Below are positions 1-4,492 of a DNA stretch of 5,806 bases, one piece after another. The notes below the pieces were generated by a model. That model was given only the letters and a program-made list of their open reading frames with translations, made no database searches and had not been told where the DNA came from. Location: assembly GCA_013696265.1 (NCBI GenBank), contig JACCYX010000366.1, forward strand, positions 1-5,806, read 5' to 3'. This stretch comes from Chloroflexia bacterium. Its GTDB lineage: Bacteria > Chloroflexota > Chloroflexia > Thermomicrobiales > UBA6265. The translations under genes were made by a program, and so were the position numbers. Positions within the stretch are counted from its first letter, which is position 1, and every line of letters begins with the position of its first letter.

Positions 1-824
1 ACAACCTGGCCTACCCGCTCAAGCTGCGCAAGGTGCCCAAGGCCGAGCGCGAACAGCGCGTGCGCGAAGCAGCCCGCATCCTCGACATCGAAGAGTATCT
101 CGACCGCAAGCCGAAGGCGCTCTCCGGTGGCCAGCGCCAGCGCGTCGCCCTGGGCCGCGCGATCGTGCGCAACGCCGACCTCTTCCTCATGGACGAGCCG
201 CTCTCCGACCTCGACGCCAAGCTCCGCGTGCAAACCCGCGCCGAGCTGGTGAAGCTGCATGACCGGGTCAAGACGACCACGATCTACGTGACCCACGACC
301 AAACCGAGGCCATGACGATGGGCGACCGCATCGCGGTCCTCAGCCTCGGCATCCTGCAACAGCTCGACACGCCGCAGAACCTCTACGACAACCCGGCCAA
401 CAAGTTCGTGGCCGGCTTTATCGGCTCGCCGTCGATGAACTTCATCGACGTCACGATCGAGTCGTCCGATGGCAAGCTCTGGGCCGTGACGCCCGGCTTC
501 AAGATGGTGGTTCCCGCGAACGCCGCCAAAGGTCTCGCGAACCATGTCGGCAAGACGGTGACGATGGGCATTCGCCCCGAGCACCTGATCGAGAAGTCGA
601 AGATCGCCGGCGGCGCCCCGGAAGGCTCGCTGATCCCGGTCACGGTCGACGTGGTCGAGTTGCTCGGCAACGAGATCTTCGTCTACCTCACCAACCGCGG
701 CGCGACCCTGACGGCCCGCATGCCGCCAGACATCAAACTGGAGCGCGGCCAGAACATCGAGGTGGCAACCGAATCCGACCGGCTGCACTTCTTCGACCCG
801 GAGACCGAACTGGCGATCCGCTAG
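1..824 (+). CDS. ugpC: ABC transporter ATP-binding protein, UgpC/MalK family (5' truncated)
   Basis: This is the cytoplasmic ATPase subunit of a carbohydrate or glycerol-3-phosphate type ABC importer, which couples ATP hydrolysis to uptake through two permease subunits and a binding protein. The open frame runs in from the window start (first whole codon at 3, NLAYPLKLRK), so the Walker A and Q-loop part is outside. Visible in order are the ABC signature LSGGQRQR (from 120), Walker B LFLMDEP with D-loop SDLDAKLR (from 180), and the H-loop histidine in VTHDQTEAM (294-296). The C-terminal half (about 430-821) has the OB-fold/TOBE character of MalK and UgpC proteins and ends FDPETELAIR before TAG. 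The substrate cannot be read from the ATPase; such subunits often serve several importers. The symbol is a family-level label, not proof of glycerol-phosphate transport. The truncation is due to the window edge. The third codon positions are almost all G or C. Family assignment is very secure. Confidence 0.95.
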   Translation, partial: NLAYPLKLRKVPKAEREQRVREAARILDIEEYLDRKPKALSGGQRQRVALGRAIVRNADLFLMDEPLSDLDAKLRVQTRAELVKLHDRVKTTTIYVTHDQTEAMTMGDRIAVLSLGILQQLDTPQNLYDNPANKFVAGFIGSPSMNFIDVTIESSDGKLWAVTPGFKMVVPANAAKGLANHVGKTVTMGIRPEHLIEKSKIAGGAPEGSLIPVTVDVVELLGNEIFVYLTNRGATLTARMPPDIKLERGQNIEVATESDRLHFFDPETELAIR

Positions 825-853
825 AGTCTGGCTCGCACATCACGACGCATCAC

Positions 854-886
854 GACCAGGGGCGGCCAACGTGGCCGCCCCTGGTC
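854..886 (+). terminator. Perfect 15-bp hairpin downstream of the ABC ATPase gene
   Basis: Arms 854-868 and 872-886 (GACCAGGGGCGGCCA and its exact reverse complement) flank a 3-base loop, ACG. The hairpin lies 29 bases past the TAG of the ATPase gene and 40 bases before the next start codon. No T-tract follows (ACATGTTGGG), so it is not a textbook intrinsic terminator. In GC-rich bacteria such strong hairpins without U-runs are commonly taken as terminators or mRNA 3' ends. It separates the transporter gene from the following two-gene unit. Confidence 0.6.
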
Positions 887-926
887 ACATGTTGGGCGGA
901 GTATCGGCGACACAATAGGGTCAGCC

Positions 927-1541
927 ATGTCGGAGTCATCGCGCGAGCCCGCCAAAGACCGCATGATCCTGCCGGTGACCCCCCAGGCCGATACCCGCGC
1001 ACGCCGGTTCGAGCACGACGTGCGCCGGGAACGCAATCGCGAGTACGCGGTCATCATCGACAATGAATCTGGCCGGGTCGTCGGCAGTCGAATTCGAGGC
1101 GAACGAGCAATCATCCAGTTCACCGACGAGCAATTGCGATCCATGTACGGCCGGATCCTGTCACATAATCATCCGGACGGTTGGCGTTACCCGGAAACCG
1201 ATCCCCGGCGACAGGGGGCTGGATTCTCGGACTATGACGCGCGAATGCTTGCCGACTGGGGGCTCGCGGAGATTCGGGCCGTGACGCCAGCGTATCTCTA
1301 CCGCCTGCGTCCGCCGGCCGATCCAGCGTCGCACTATTTCCACAGCGTCCTTGGCGCATCGTCCTGGGCGATCAAGGATGCTGTCGATCGGGCATTCGAT
1401 ATGGCCGACCAACATCTTGTGAGCCTTGTCGCGACTGGCGCGATTGCGCCGGAAGCGTACGACGTGCTGATCAATCACGAGGCCATGCTACGATTGGCGC
1501 AGGATTGGGGCGTGTTGTACGAACGCGAGGTTCTACCATGA
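927..1541 (+). CDS. Free-standing JAB/MPN-like (JAMM metalloprotease fold) protein
   Basis: The product is 204 aa. ATG at 927 is chosen because AGGG (917-920) sits 6 bases upstream. The core (residues about 38-130) reads as a JAB/MPN-like domain: a strand pair REYAVIIDNESGRVVGSRI with a candidate catalytic Glu (E39), then HNHPDG (H80, H82), then FSDYD (S101, D104), then AEIRAVTPAYLYRLRPP. The same pattern (HNHPxG, FSxxD, IRAVT, Y.LRRP) occurs in RadC-type JAB domains and, as I recall, in C-terminal domains of some phage MuF-like head proteins and toxin-like proteins. In this fold the two His and the Asp bind zinc and the Glu activates water, so a peptidase or isopeptidase role is possible; the substrate is unknown. 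The gap between H82 and S101 is 18 residues, longer than the roughly 7 in canonical JAMM motifs. The last 60 residues look helical. There is no signal peptide or membrane segment. It overlaps the next gene by 4 bases. Codon choice is less GC-extreme than in the upstream ATPase gene. Confidence 0.8.
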   Translation: MSESSREPAKDRMILPVTPQADTRARRFEHDVRRERNREYAVIIDNESGRVVGSRIRGERAIIQFTDEQLRSMYGRILSHNHPDGWRYPETDPRRQGAGFSDYDARMLADWGLAEIRAVTPAYLYRLRPPADPASHYFHSVLGASSWAIKDAVDRAFDMADQHLVSLVATGAIAPEAYDVLINHEAMLRLAQDWGVLYEREVLP

Positions 1542-1771
1542 CAAGTCACGTTGGTAAAGTGAGGATGCTCGACGACACACCTCGTCACTTCACACCTGAC
1601 ACATTCGACCCTCGGAACGCACTGAGTGTTGCGGCTCGGGATGGCATGATCGCCATGCGACGGGAGGCTGGGCTTTCGGACTTTCCGGCCCAGCCACTGT
1701 ACCCGGATCGCGAGGTTCGCTTCGAACCTGAGCCTTCCCCAACCACTCGTTCGAGGATCGTCGCCGAATAA
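1538..1771 (+). CDS. Small 77-aa protein of unknown family, coupled to the JAB-like gene
   Basis: I do not recognise this family. ATG at 1538 overlaps the TGA of the preceding gene (ATGA), and GAGG at 1527-1530 stands 7 bases upstream, which favours this start over an in-frame alternative at 1505 that would lie deeper inside the upstream gene. The protein is hydrophilic: an N-terminal stretch rich in Asp, Pro and Thr, one likely helix around residues 28-45 (ALSVAARDGMIAMRREAG), then a Pro- and Arg-rich tail (PLYPDREVRFEPEPSPTT). There is no signal peptide, membrane segment, Cys pair or DNA-binding motif. It is probably made in step with the JAB-like protein and could be its partner, substrate or inhibitor; that is inference from the overlap alone. 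The gene ends with TAA 40 bases from the stop codon of the convergent WYL regulator. Confidence 0.7.
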   Translation: MTSHVGKVRMLDDTPRHFTPDTFDPRNALSVAARDGMIAMRREAGLSDFPAQPLYPDREVRFEPEPSPTTRSRIVAE

Positions 1772-1774
1772 CCA

Positions 1775-1794
1775 GCCAGGATGTGGCTCCTGGC
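1775..1794. terminator. Short hairpin between convergent genes
   Basis: GCCAGGA (1775-1781) and TCCTGGC (1788-1794) form a 7-bp stem with a 6-base loop in the 40-base gap between the 77-aa gene (+) and the WYL regulator (-). It could end transcription from either side. The plus-strand flank is CCCATCGCCC and the minus-strand flank is TGGTTATTCGG, so there is no true T-tract on either side. Confidence 0.4.
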
Positions 1795-1811
1795 CCCATC
1801 GCCCTCGCCCC

Positions 1812-2786
1812 TCACCGGTGTCGCTCAGCCAACGTGTTTGCCGTTTCGGCCACGCGCTGGCGAAGCTCCAGCGGCGACAGGACCTCCATGTGCGGGGCCA
1901 TCTTGAGCACATCCCACAGCGCGTGGTCGATCGACTCGACCGGAACATCGACCGTTCCCCAACCGTCGTCATCGATCACCGGTATGGCGGACCGGATTGC
2001 CGAGACCTGGAACGGCGAGAGAAACGCCTGGATTCGTTCCAGCCCCACATCCGAAATCCGCACCGTCATCGTCGCGGTGTAAATCCGCGCCTCGAACTCC
2101 CGCGCGCATTGCGCCCAGGCGGATGCCAGATCGAACCCGGGCGGATAGGTGAAGACCCGGTCGTCCACCACCAGGTCCAGTATTTTGGAGACCCGGTACA
2201 TCCGGGGCGCGCCGTCTGGAGCCGCCATCAGGTACCAGACACCGGCCTTGAGCACCACGCCCAGCGGATCGAGGTCGCGCGTCACGATGTTGTCGGTCTT
2301 GCCCCACCGCTGGTAAGTCATCCGGATCCCGCGCTGGTTCCAGACGGCCTCGGCCAGCGCGGTCAGCCAGGGAAGCTGGACCGGTTCCTGGAACCAGCCG
2401 CCCGGATCGAGCAGGAAACGGTGACGCAGACGGTCGGCCCGCTGGCGCAGGTGATCGGGAAGCGCGGCAAGCACCTTGAGCTGGGCGGCGGCGACCACCT
2501 CGCCCAGCCCAAGCTCACCGGCGGGTCCCGGCATCCCGGTCAGGAAGAGCGAATCGGCCTCGTCCAGGGTCAGCCCAGTCAGGCGGGTGCGGTAGCCATC
2601 CATGAGCCGGATGCCGCCGACCGCGCCGCGTTCGGCATAGATCGGCACGCCGGCCTGGGCCAGCGCATCGACATCGCGATGCACCGTGCGGATCGAAACC
2701 TCGAGTTCGGCGGCGATCTGCCGCGCCGTCATCCGGTCCCGGTTCTGCAGGAGAAGCATCAGATTGACGAGGCGACTGGCTTTCAT
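1812..2786 (-). CDS. WYL-domain transcriptional regulator with N-terminal HTH (YafY/DeoR-like)
   Basis: This is a DNA-binding regulator of 324 aa from the chosen start, a normal length for the family. Residues 1-60 are a winged helix-turn-helix (MKASRLVNLMLLLQ, then MTARQIAAELEVSIRTVHRDV and the GGIRL wing). The middle contains a WYL domain with the literal WYL tripeptide at residues 184-186 (codons 2229-2237), followed by RMYRVSKI. Residues about 238-320 match the WYL C-terminal extension (WCX) region. WYL domains are thought to sense small ligands or nucleic acids; the ligand here is unknown. The start at 2786 is preferred because family members begin M-K-A-S-R-L; the frame stays open upstream with other Met codons (2846, 2864, 2882), but the extra residues match nothing I know. 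No strong Shine-Dalgarno precedes 2786. The gene diverges from the DUF3224 gene with 143 bases between starts, so regulation of that neighbour and of itself is plausible. Confidence 0.93.
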   Translation of the reverse strand: MKASRLVNLMLLLQNRDRMTARQIAAELEVSIRTVHRDVDALAQAGVPIYAERGAVGGIRLMDGYRTRLTGLTLDEADSLFLTGMPGPAGELGLGEVVAAAQLKVLAALPDHLRQRADRLRHRFLLDPGGWFQEPVQLPWLTALAEAVWNQRGIRMTYQRWGKTDNIVTRDLDPLGVVLKAGVWYLMAAPDGAPRMYRVSKILDLVVDDRVFTYPPGFDLASAWAQCAREFEARIYTATMTVRISDVGLERIQAFLSPFQVSAIRSAIPVIDDDGWGTVDVPVESIDHALWDVLKMAPHMEVLSPLELRQRVAETANTLAERHR

Positions 2787-2837
2787 GGCGGCGCGTTCCC
2801 CGGACGGACCTTCACCAATCCTGAAGACATCCTCGTC

Positions 2838-2860
2838 ATCATACATGACAGCGGGTGTCA
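2838..2860 (-). promoter_or_regulatory. Possible promoter -10 box and operator dyad of the WYL regulator gene
   Basis: Read on the minus strand, TATGAT (2843-2838) resembles a sigma-70 -10 box, about 50 bases before the chosen start codon. Directly upstream of it, TGACA (2846-2850) and TGTCA (2856-2860) make a 5-bp dyad with a 5-base spacer, placed where a bound protein would cover the region between the -35 and -10 boxes. No good -35 hexamer is present at 16-18 bases, which fits either a weak or activator-dependent promoter, or chance. Nothing convincing was seen for a plus-strand promoter in the rest of 2787-2929. Confidence 0.35.
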
Positions 2861-2929
2861 CCATTCGGAAGGATGATGGCAACTGTCGCCGGAGACGTAT
2901 CTGGCGAGTAGCGATGTGAGGTCATGAAG

Positions 2930-3331
2930 ATGTCAGTGGCAATCGGATCATTCACCATGAAATCCTGGGACGAGACACCGTACGGAATCGCCGAAGACGG
3001 GCCGAAGATCGCGCACGCCCATTCCACCAACACCTACACCGGCGAGATTGCTGGGGAATCCTCGGCCAACTACGTCATCTTCTACCCGGAAGAGACGGTT
3101 GGCGTGTTTCGCGGCTACGAGCAGATCGCGGGCCGGGTTGACGATCGCGAGGGCAGCTTCGTCCTGGAGCACGTCGGGTCGTGGGAGGGTTCGACGGTAA
3201 CAACGTCGTGGTCGGTCGTCGAAGGGTCCGGCACTGGCGCCCTGGCCGGGATCAGCGGGAGCGGCGGCTATGTCGCGAAGCACGAAATCCCGGAGACGCC
3301 GGTCACGCTGGAGTACGAACTGCCGGGATAG
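2930..3331 (+). CDS. DUF3224 domain-containing protein
   Basis: This is a 133-aa protein of the DUF3224 family, whose members are small single-domain beta-rich proteins of unknown biochemical function. Recognisable family features in order are GSFTMKSWDETPYG near the N-terminus, the strand pair STNTYTGEIAGESSANYV, the GSFVLEHVGSWEG segment, and the closing SWSVVEGSGTGALAGISGSGGY stretch before the last strand TLEYELPG. ATG at 2930 is chosen because GAGG at 2918-2921 is 8 bases away; an in-frame ATG at 2924 would be only 2 bases from it, and would add just two residues (MK). There is no signal peptide, so it is presumably cytoplasmic. It is transcribed divergently from the WYL regulator, a layout typical of a regulator and its target. 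A terminator-like hairpin follows 48 bases after the stop. Family assignment is secure; function is not known. Confidence 0.92.
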   Translation: MSVAIGSFTMKSWDETPYGIAEDGPKIAHAHSTNTYTGEIAGESSANYVIFYPEETVGVFRGYEQIAGRVDDREGSFVLEHVGSWEGSTVTTSWSVVEGSGTGALAGISGSGGYVAKHEIPETPVTLEYELPG

Positions 3332-3379
3332 CCCTCCAGCGGTCGATGGCCGCAACTCTTCCTCATGGCTACAGACGCA

Positions 3380-3418
3380 AAACACCCCCTATCGCAACGA
3401 CATCGATCGGGGGTGTTT
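3380..3418. terminator. Bidirectional intrinsic terminator between DUF3224 and hsp20 genes
   Basis: Arms AAACACCCCC (3380-3389) and GGGGGTGTTT (3409-3418) pair perfectly. After one T/C mismatch the stem continues with ATCG/CGAT (3391-3394 with 3404-3407) around a 9-base loop. The stem ends in T residues on the plus strand (GTGTTTCC) and TTTT on the minus strand (GTGTTTTGCG), so it can serve the DUF3224 gene 48 bases upstream and also act as a backstop for hsp20 from the other side. Confidence 0.75.
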
Positions 3419-3477
3419 CCATCCAGAGCCGCCGGGCGGTCGCGGAGGAGTGTGGCCGGCCCGGCGGCTCTGGATGG
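3419..3477. repeat. Perfect 19-bp inverted repeat 3' of the hsp20 gene (likely hsp20 terminator)
   Basis: Positions 3419-3437 (CCATCCAGAGCCGCCGGGC) are the exact reverse complement of 3459-3477, with a 21-base loop. It abuts the preceding terminator hairpin without a gap and lies 44 bases past the hsp20 stop codon on the minus strand. No T-tract follows directly, but on the minus strand the next hairpin does end in TTTT. A terminator or mRNA-stabilising 3' structure for hsp20 is the simplest reading; a REP-type repeat copied elsewhere in the genome is the alternative. Confidence 0.65.
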
Positions 3478-3521
3478 CGGGCCGGTGTGGGGGTTACCTG
3501 CCCGCCTGGTGGTGGTCCGCG

Positions 3522-4034
3522 TTACTCCTGGTCAGTCGCCTCGGAGATCGCCGGCGCTTCCGGCTGGCCGGAGCCAACCTGGACCTGGATTTGCCGTGGC
3601 TTCGCGGCCTCGGCCTTCGGCAGCGTCAGGCGCAGCACGCCGCTCTCGAACGTGGCTTCCGCCTTGCTGGCGTCAACATCGATCGGCATCGTCAGCGAGC
3701 GCCGGAACGAGCCGCTCGGCAGTTCGTGCAGGTACCAATTGGCGCCCTTGGCGTGATCGGACTTGACGACGCTTGGCACCTCGCCCGTGAGCGTGACGGT
3801 GTTCTTCTCGATGCTGATGTCGATGTCCCCAGCGGTCACGCCCGGGATCGCCGCCAGGATGACGACATTATGCTCGGTGACATAGGCGTCGATCGGGGCC
3901 AGGGCGCGGCCCTTGTCGCCGGTGCTCGCCGGCCAGATCGTGCCGAATTGGGACGGGCTGAACGTGTCGTTCACCAGCCGGTCCATTGCCTGCCGCATGC
4001 CGACTATCGATGAAACGGGGTATCGGGTAGCCAT
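3522..4034 (-). CDS. Hsp20 family small heat shock protein (alpha-crystallin domain)
   Basis: This is an ATP-independent holdase chaperone that binds unfolding proteins in the cytoplasm, usually as large oligomers, and passes them to DnaK/ClpB-type refolding machinery. The 170-aa product is of usual length. A short N-terminal arm (1-46, with MRQAMDRLVNDTF typical of bacterial members) precedes the alpha-crystallin domain (about 47-140), which starts APIDAYVTEHNVVILAAIPG, contains LPSGSFRRSLTMP, and ends with the hallmark ATFESGVLRLTLPK. The C-terminal tail has the I-x-V type anchoring motif (QIQVQV, 148-153) and an acidic end. The start ATG (4032-4034) is preceded by a strong Shine-Dalgarno, AGAAGGAG (complement of 4046-4053), with an 11-base gap. 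A near-consensus promoter lies upstream at 4108-4136. The gene is monocistronic in the window: hairpins follow it and the next gene upstream on the same strand is more than 450 bases away. Confidence 0.97.
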   Translation of the reverse strand: MATRYPVSSIVGMRQAMDRLVNDTFSPSQFGTIWPASTGDKGRALAPIDAYVTEHNVVILAAIPGVTAGDIDISIEKNTVTLTGEVPSVVKSDHAKGANWYLHELPSGSFRRSLTMPIDVDASKAEATFESGVLRLTLPKAEAAKPRQIQVQVGSGQPEAPAISEATDQE

Positions 4035-4070
4035 TGTGTGTGTTGCTCCTTCTGCTCATCCGCTAAACCT

Positions 4071-4092
4071 TGGTCATCTGTCTTGACCAGAT
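4071..4092 (-). promoter_or_regulatory. Overlapping dyads in the hsp20 leader
   Basis: On the minus strand, TGGTCA (4089-4084) and TGACCA (4076-4071) form a 6-bp dyad with a 7-base spacer. ATCTG (4092-4088) and CAGAT (4080-4076) form a second dyad that shares bases with the first, so only one can form at a time. They lie about 10-30 bases after the predicted transcription start and about 20-40 bases before the Shine-Dalgarno. This could be a repressor operator or a small RNA structure. It is not the CIRCE element of HrcA. The SD itself has no obvious pairing partner in the leader. Confidence 0.4.
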
Positions 4093-4107
4093 CAACTTAC
4101 TTACAGA

Positions 4108-4136
4108 ATGATACAAGTCTAAACACATCGTGTCAA
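4108..4136 (-). promoter_or_regulatory. Sigma-70 type promoter of the hsp20 gene
   Basis: On the minus strand, TTGACA (4136-4131) is a perfect -35 hexamer and TATCAT (4113-4108) is one base off the -10 consensus, with an ideal 17-base spacer. The region is markedly AT-richer than its surroundings. The transcription start is expected near 4101, giving a leader of roughly 66 bases. The hexamers are of housekeeping type; no sigma-32 style -35/-10 pair was seen, so any heat response would need another control layer. Confidence 0.85.
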
Positions 4137-4174
4137 GTATGTATTGTGAAGCGTTGCGATGGCGGGAGTGCGAT

Positions 4175-4222
4175 CCAGACACCCGTCTGGTAGGGTTGCC
4201 GTCCTGAGCGGAGCGAAGGATC
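4175..4222. repeat. REP-like intergenic repeat unit
   Basis: The unit has a perfect hairpin CCAGAC-ACCC-GTCTGG (4175-4190), a linker TAGGGTTGCC, then GTCCTGAGCGGAGCGAAGGATC split as 4201-4210 and 4211-4222. From memory, the string CCTGAGCGGAGCGAAGGATC and close variants occur many times between genes in Chloroflexota and some other GC-rich genomes. Only one copy is in this window, so repetition is not shown here. It has no coding character. Confidence 0.45.
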
Positions 4223-4267
4223 ATCTCGGCCCTTTGTCTCCGGCCGCCGATCGACCGCCGGCAACCG

Positions 4268-4462
4268 CGCCGTAGGGGCGGCACCGCCATCGACCATGAA
4301 TGACGCTTGACCGACCACGATCCTGGTCGATGGGGTGTCCGCCAGAGGGTGGCGAATCAAATCCCGCGGTTCGCGGCACACCGGGCGGACTCCCCTGCAT
4401 CGCGGTTGGCCAGATGTCCTTCGCGACCGGTATCCAGCGGGGCCGGTACCGCCCCTGCGACG
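4268..4462. repeat. Intergenic element with terminal inverted repeats and internal hairpins
   Basis: The left end (4268-4285, CGCCGTAGGGGCGGCACC) matches the reverse complement of the right end (4445-4462) at 15 of 18 positions. Inside are CCATCGACCA (4287-4296) paired with TGGTCGATGG (4324-4333), the long interrupted stem at 4328-4402, and a near-palindrome GGGG-C-CGGTACCG-CCCC (4439-4455). No open frame here has recognisable protein features. The rest of the 4137-4492 gap is the repeat unit at 4175-4222 plus unremarkable spacer. A MITE- or REP-like element or an untranslated structured RNA are both possible. Part of it may terminate the M1 peptidase transcript, whose stop codon lies at 4493-4495. 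Confidence 0.45.
4328..4402. other. Long interrupted stem-loop inside the intergenic element
   Basis: Paired blocks in order: CGAT (4328-4331) with ATCG (4399-4402); GGGG (4332-4335) with CCCC (4392-4395); T/T mismatch; GTCCGCC (4337-4343) with GGCGGAC (4384-4390); GGTG (4348-4351) with CACC (4379-4382); and CCGCG (4364-4368) with CGCGG (4372-4376). Its left edge (4328-4333) is also used by the CCATCGACCA/TGGTCGATGG dyad, so the two folds compete. No known RNA family was recognised. Confidence 0.35.
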
Positions 4463-4492
4463 ACCTGCCATGCGCATCACGCATTACACCAT

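Noticed and set aside
1818..2876. A 352-codon open frame on the plus strand opposite the WYL regulator
   Set aside because: It mirrors the regulator gene and arises from GC-biased third positions; its translation is rich in Arg, Gly, Pro and His with no recognisable domain, while the minus-strand product is a clear WYL protein.
2787..2882. A 32-residue N-terminal extension of the WYL regulator starting at 2882
   Set aside because: The extension does not resemble the family and would place the TATGAT box and dyad inside the gene; the M-K-A-S-R-L start at 2786 matches the usual family N-terminus. It cannot be fully excluded.
4035..4140. HrcA CIRCE operator or ROSE-type thermometer upstream of hsp20
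   Set aside because: Neither TTAGCACTC nor its partner is present, and nothing in the leader pairs with the Shine-Dalgarno AGAAGGAG.
4345..4390. A tRNA-like look (GGTTCG near a GC-rich stem)
   Set aside because: No acceptor, anticodon or D-arm can be laid out; the GGTTCG is in a 3-base loop hairpin, not a T-arm.
4133..4480. Open frames of about 60 to 115 codons on the minus strand between hsp20 and the M1 gene
   Set aside because: They cover inverted repeats and the REP-like unit, are rich in Arg, Gly and Pro, and show no convincing ribosome binding site or family resemblance.
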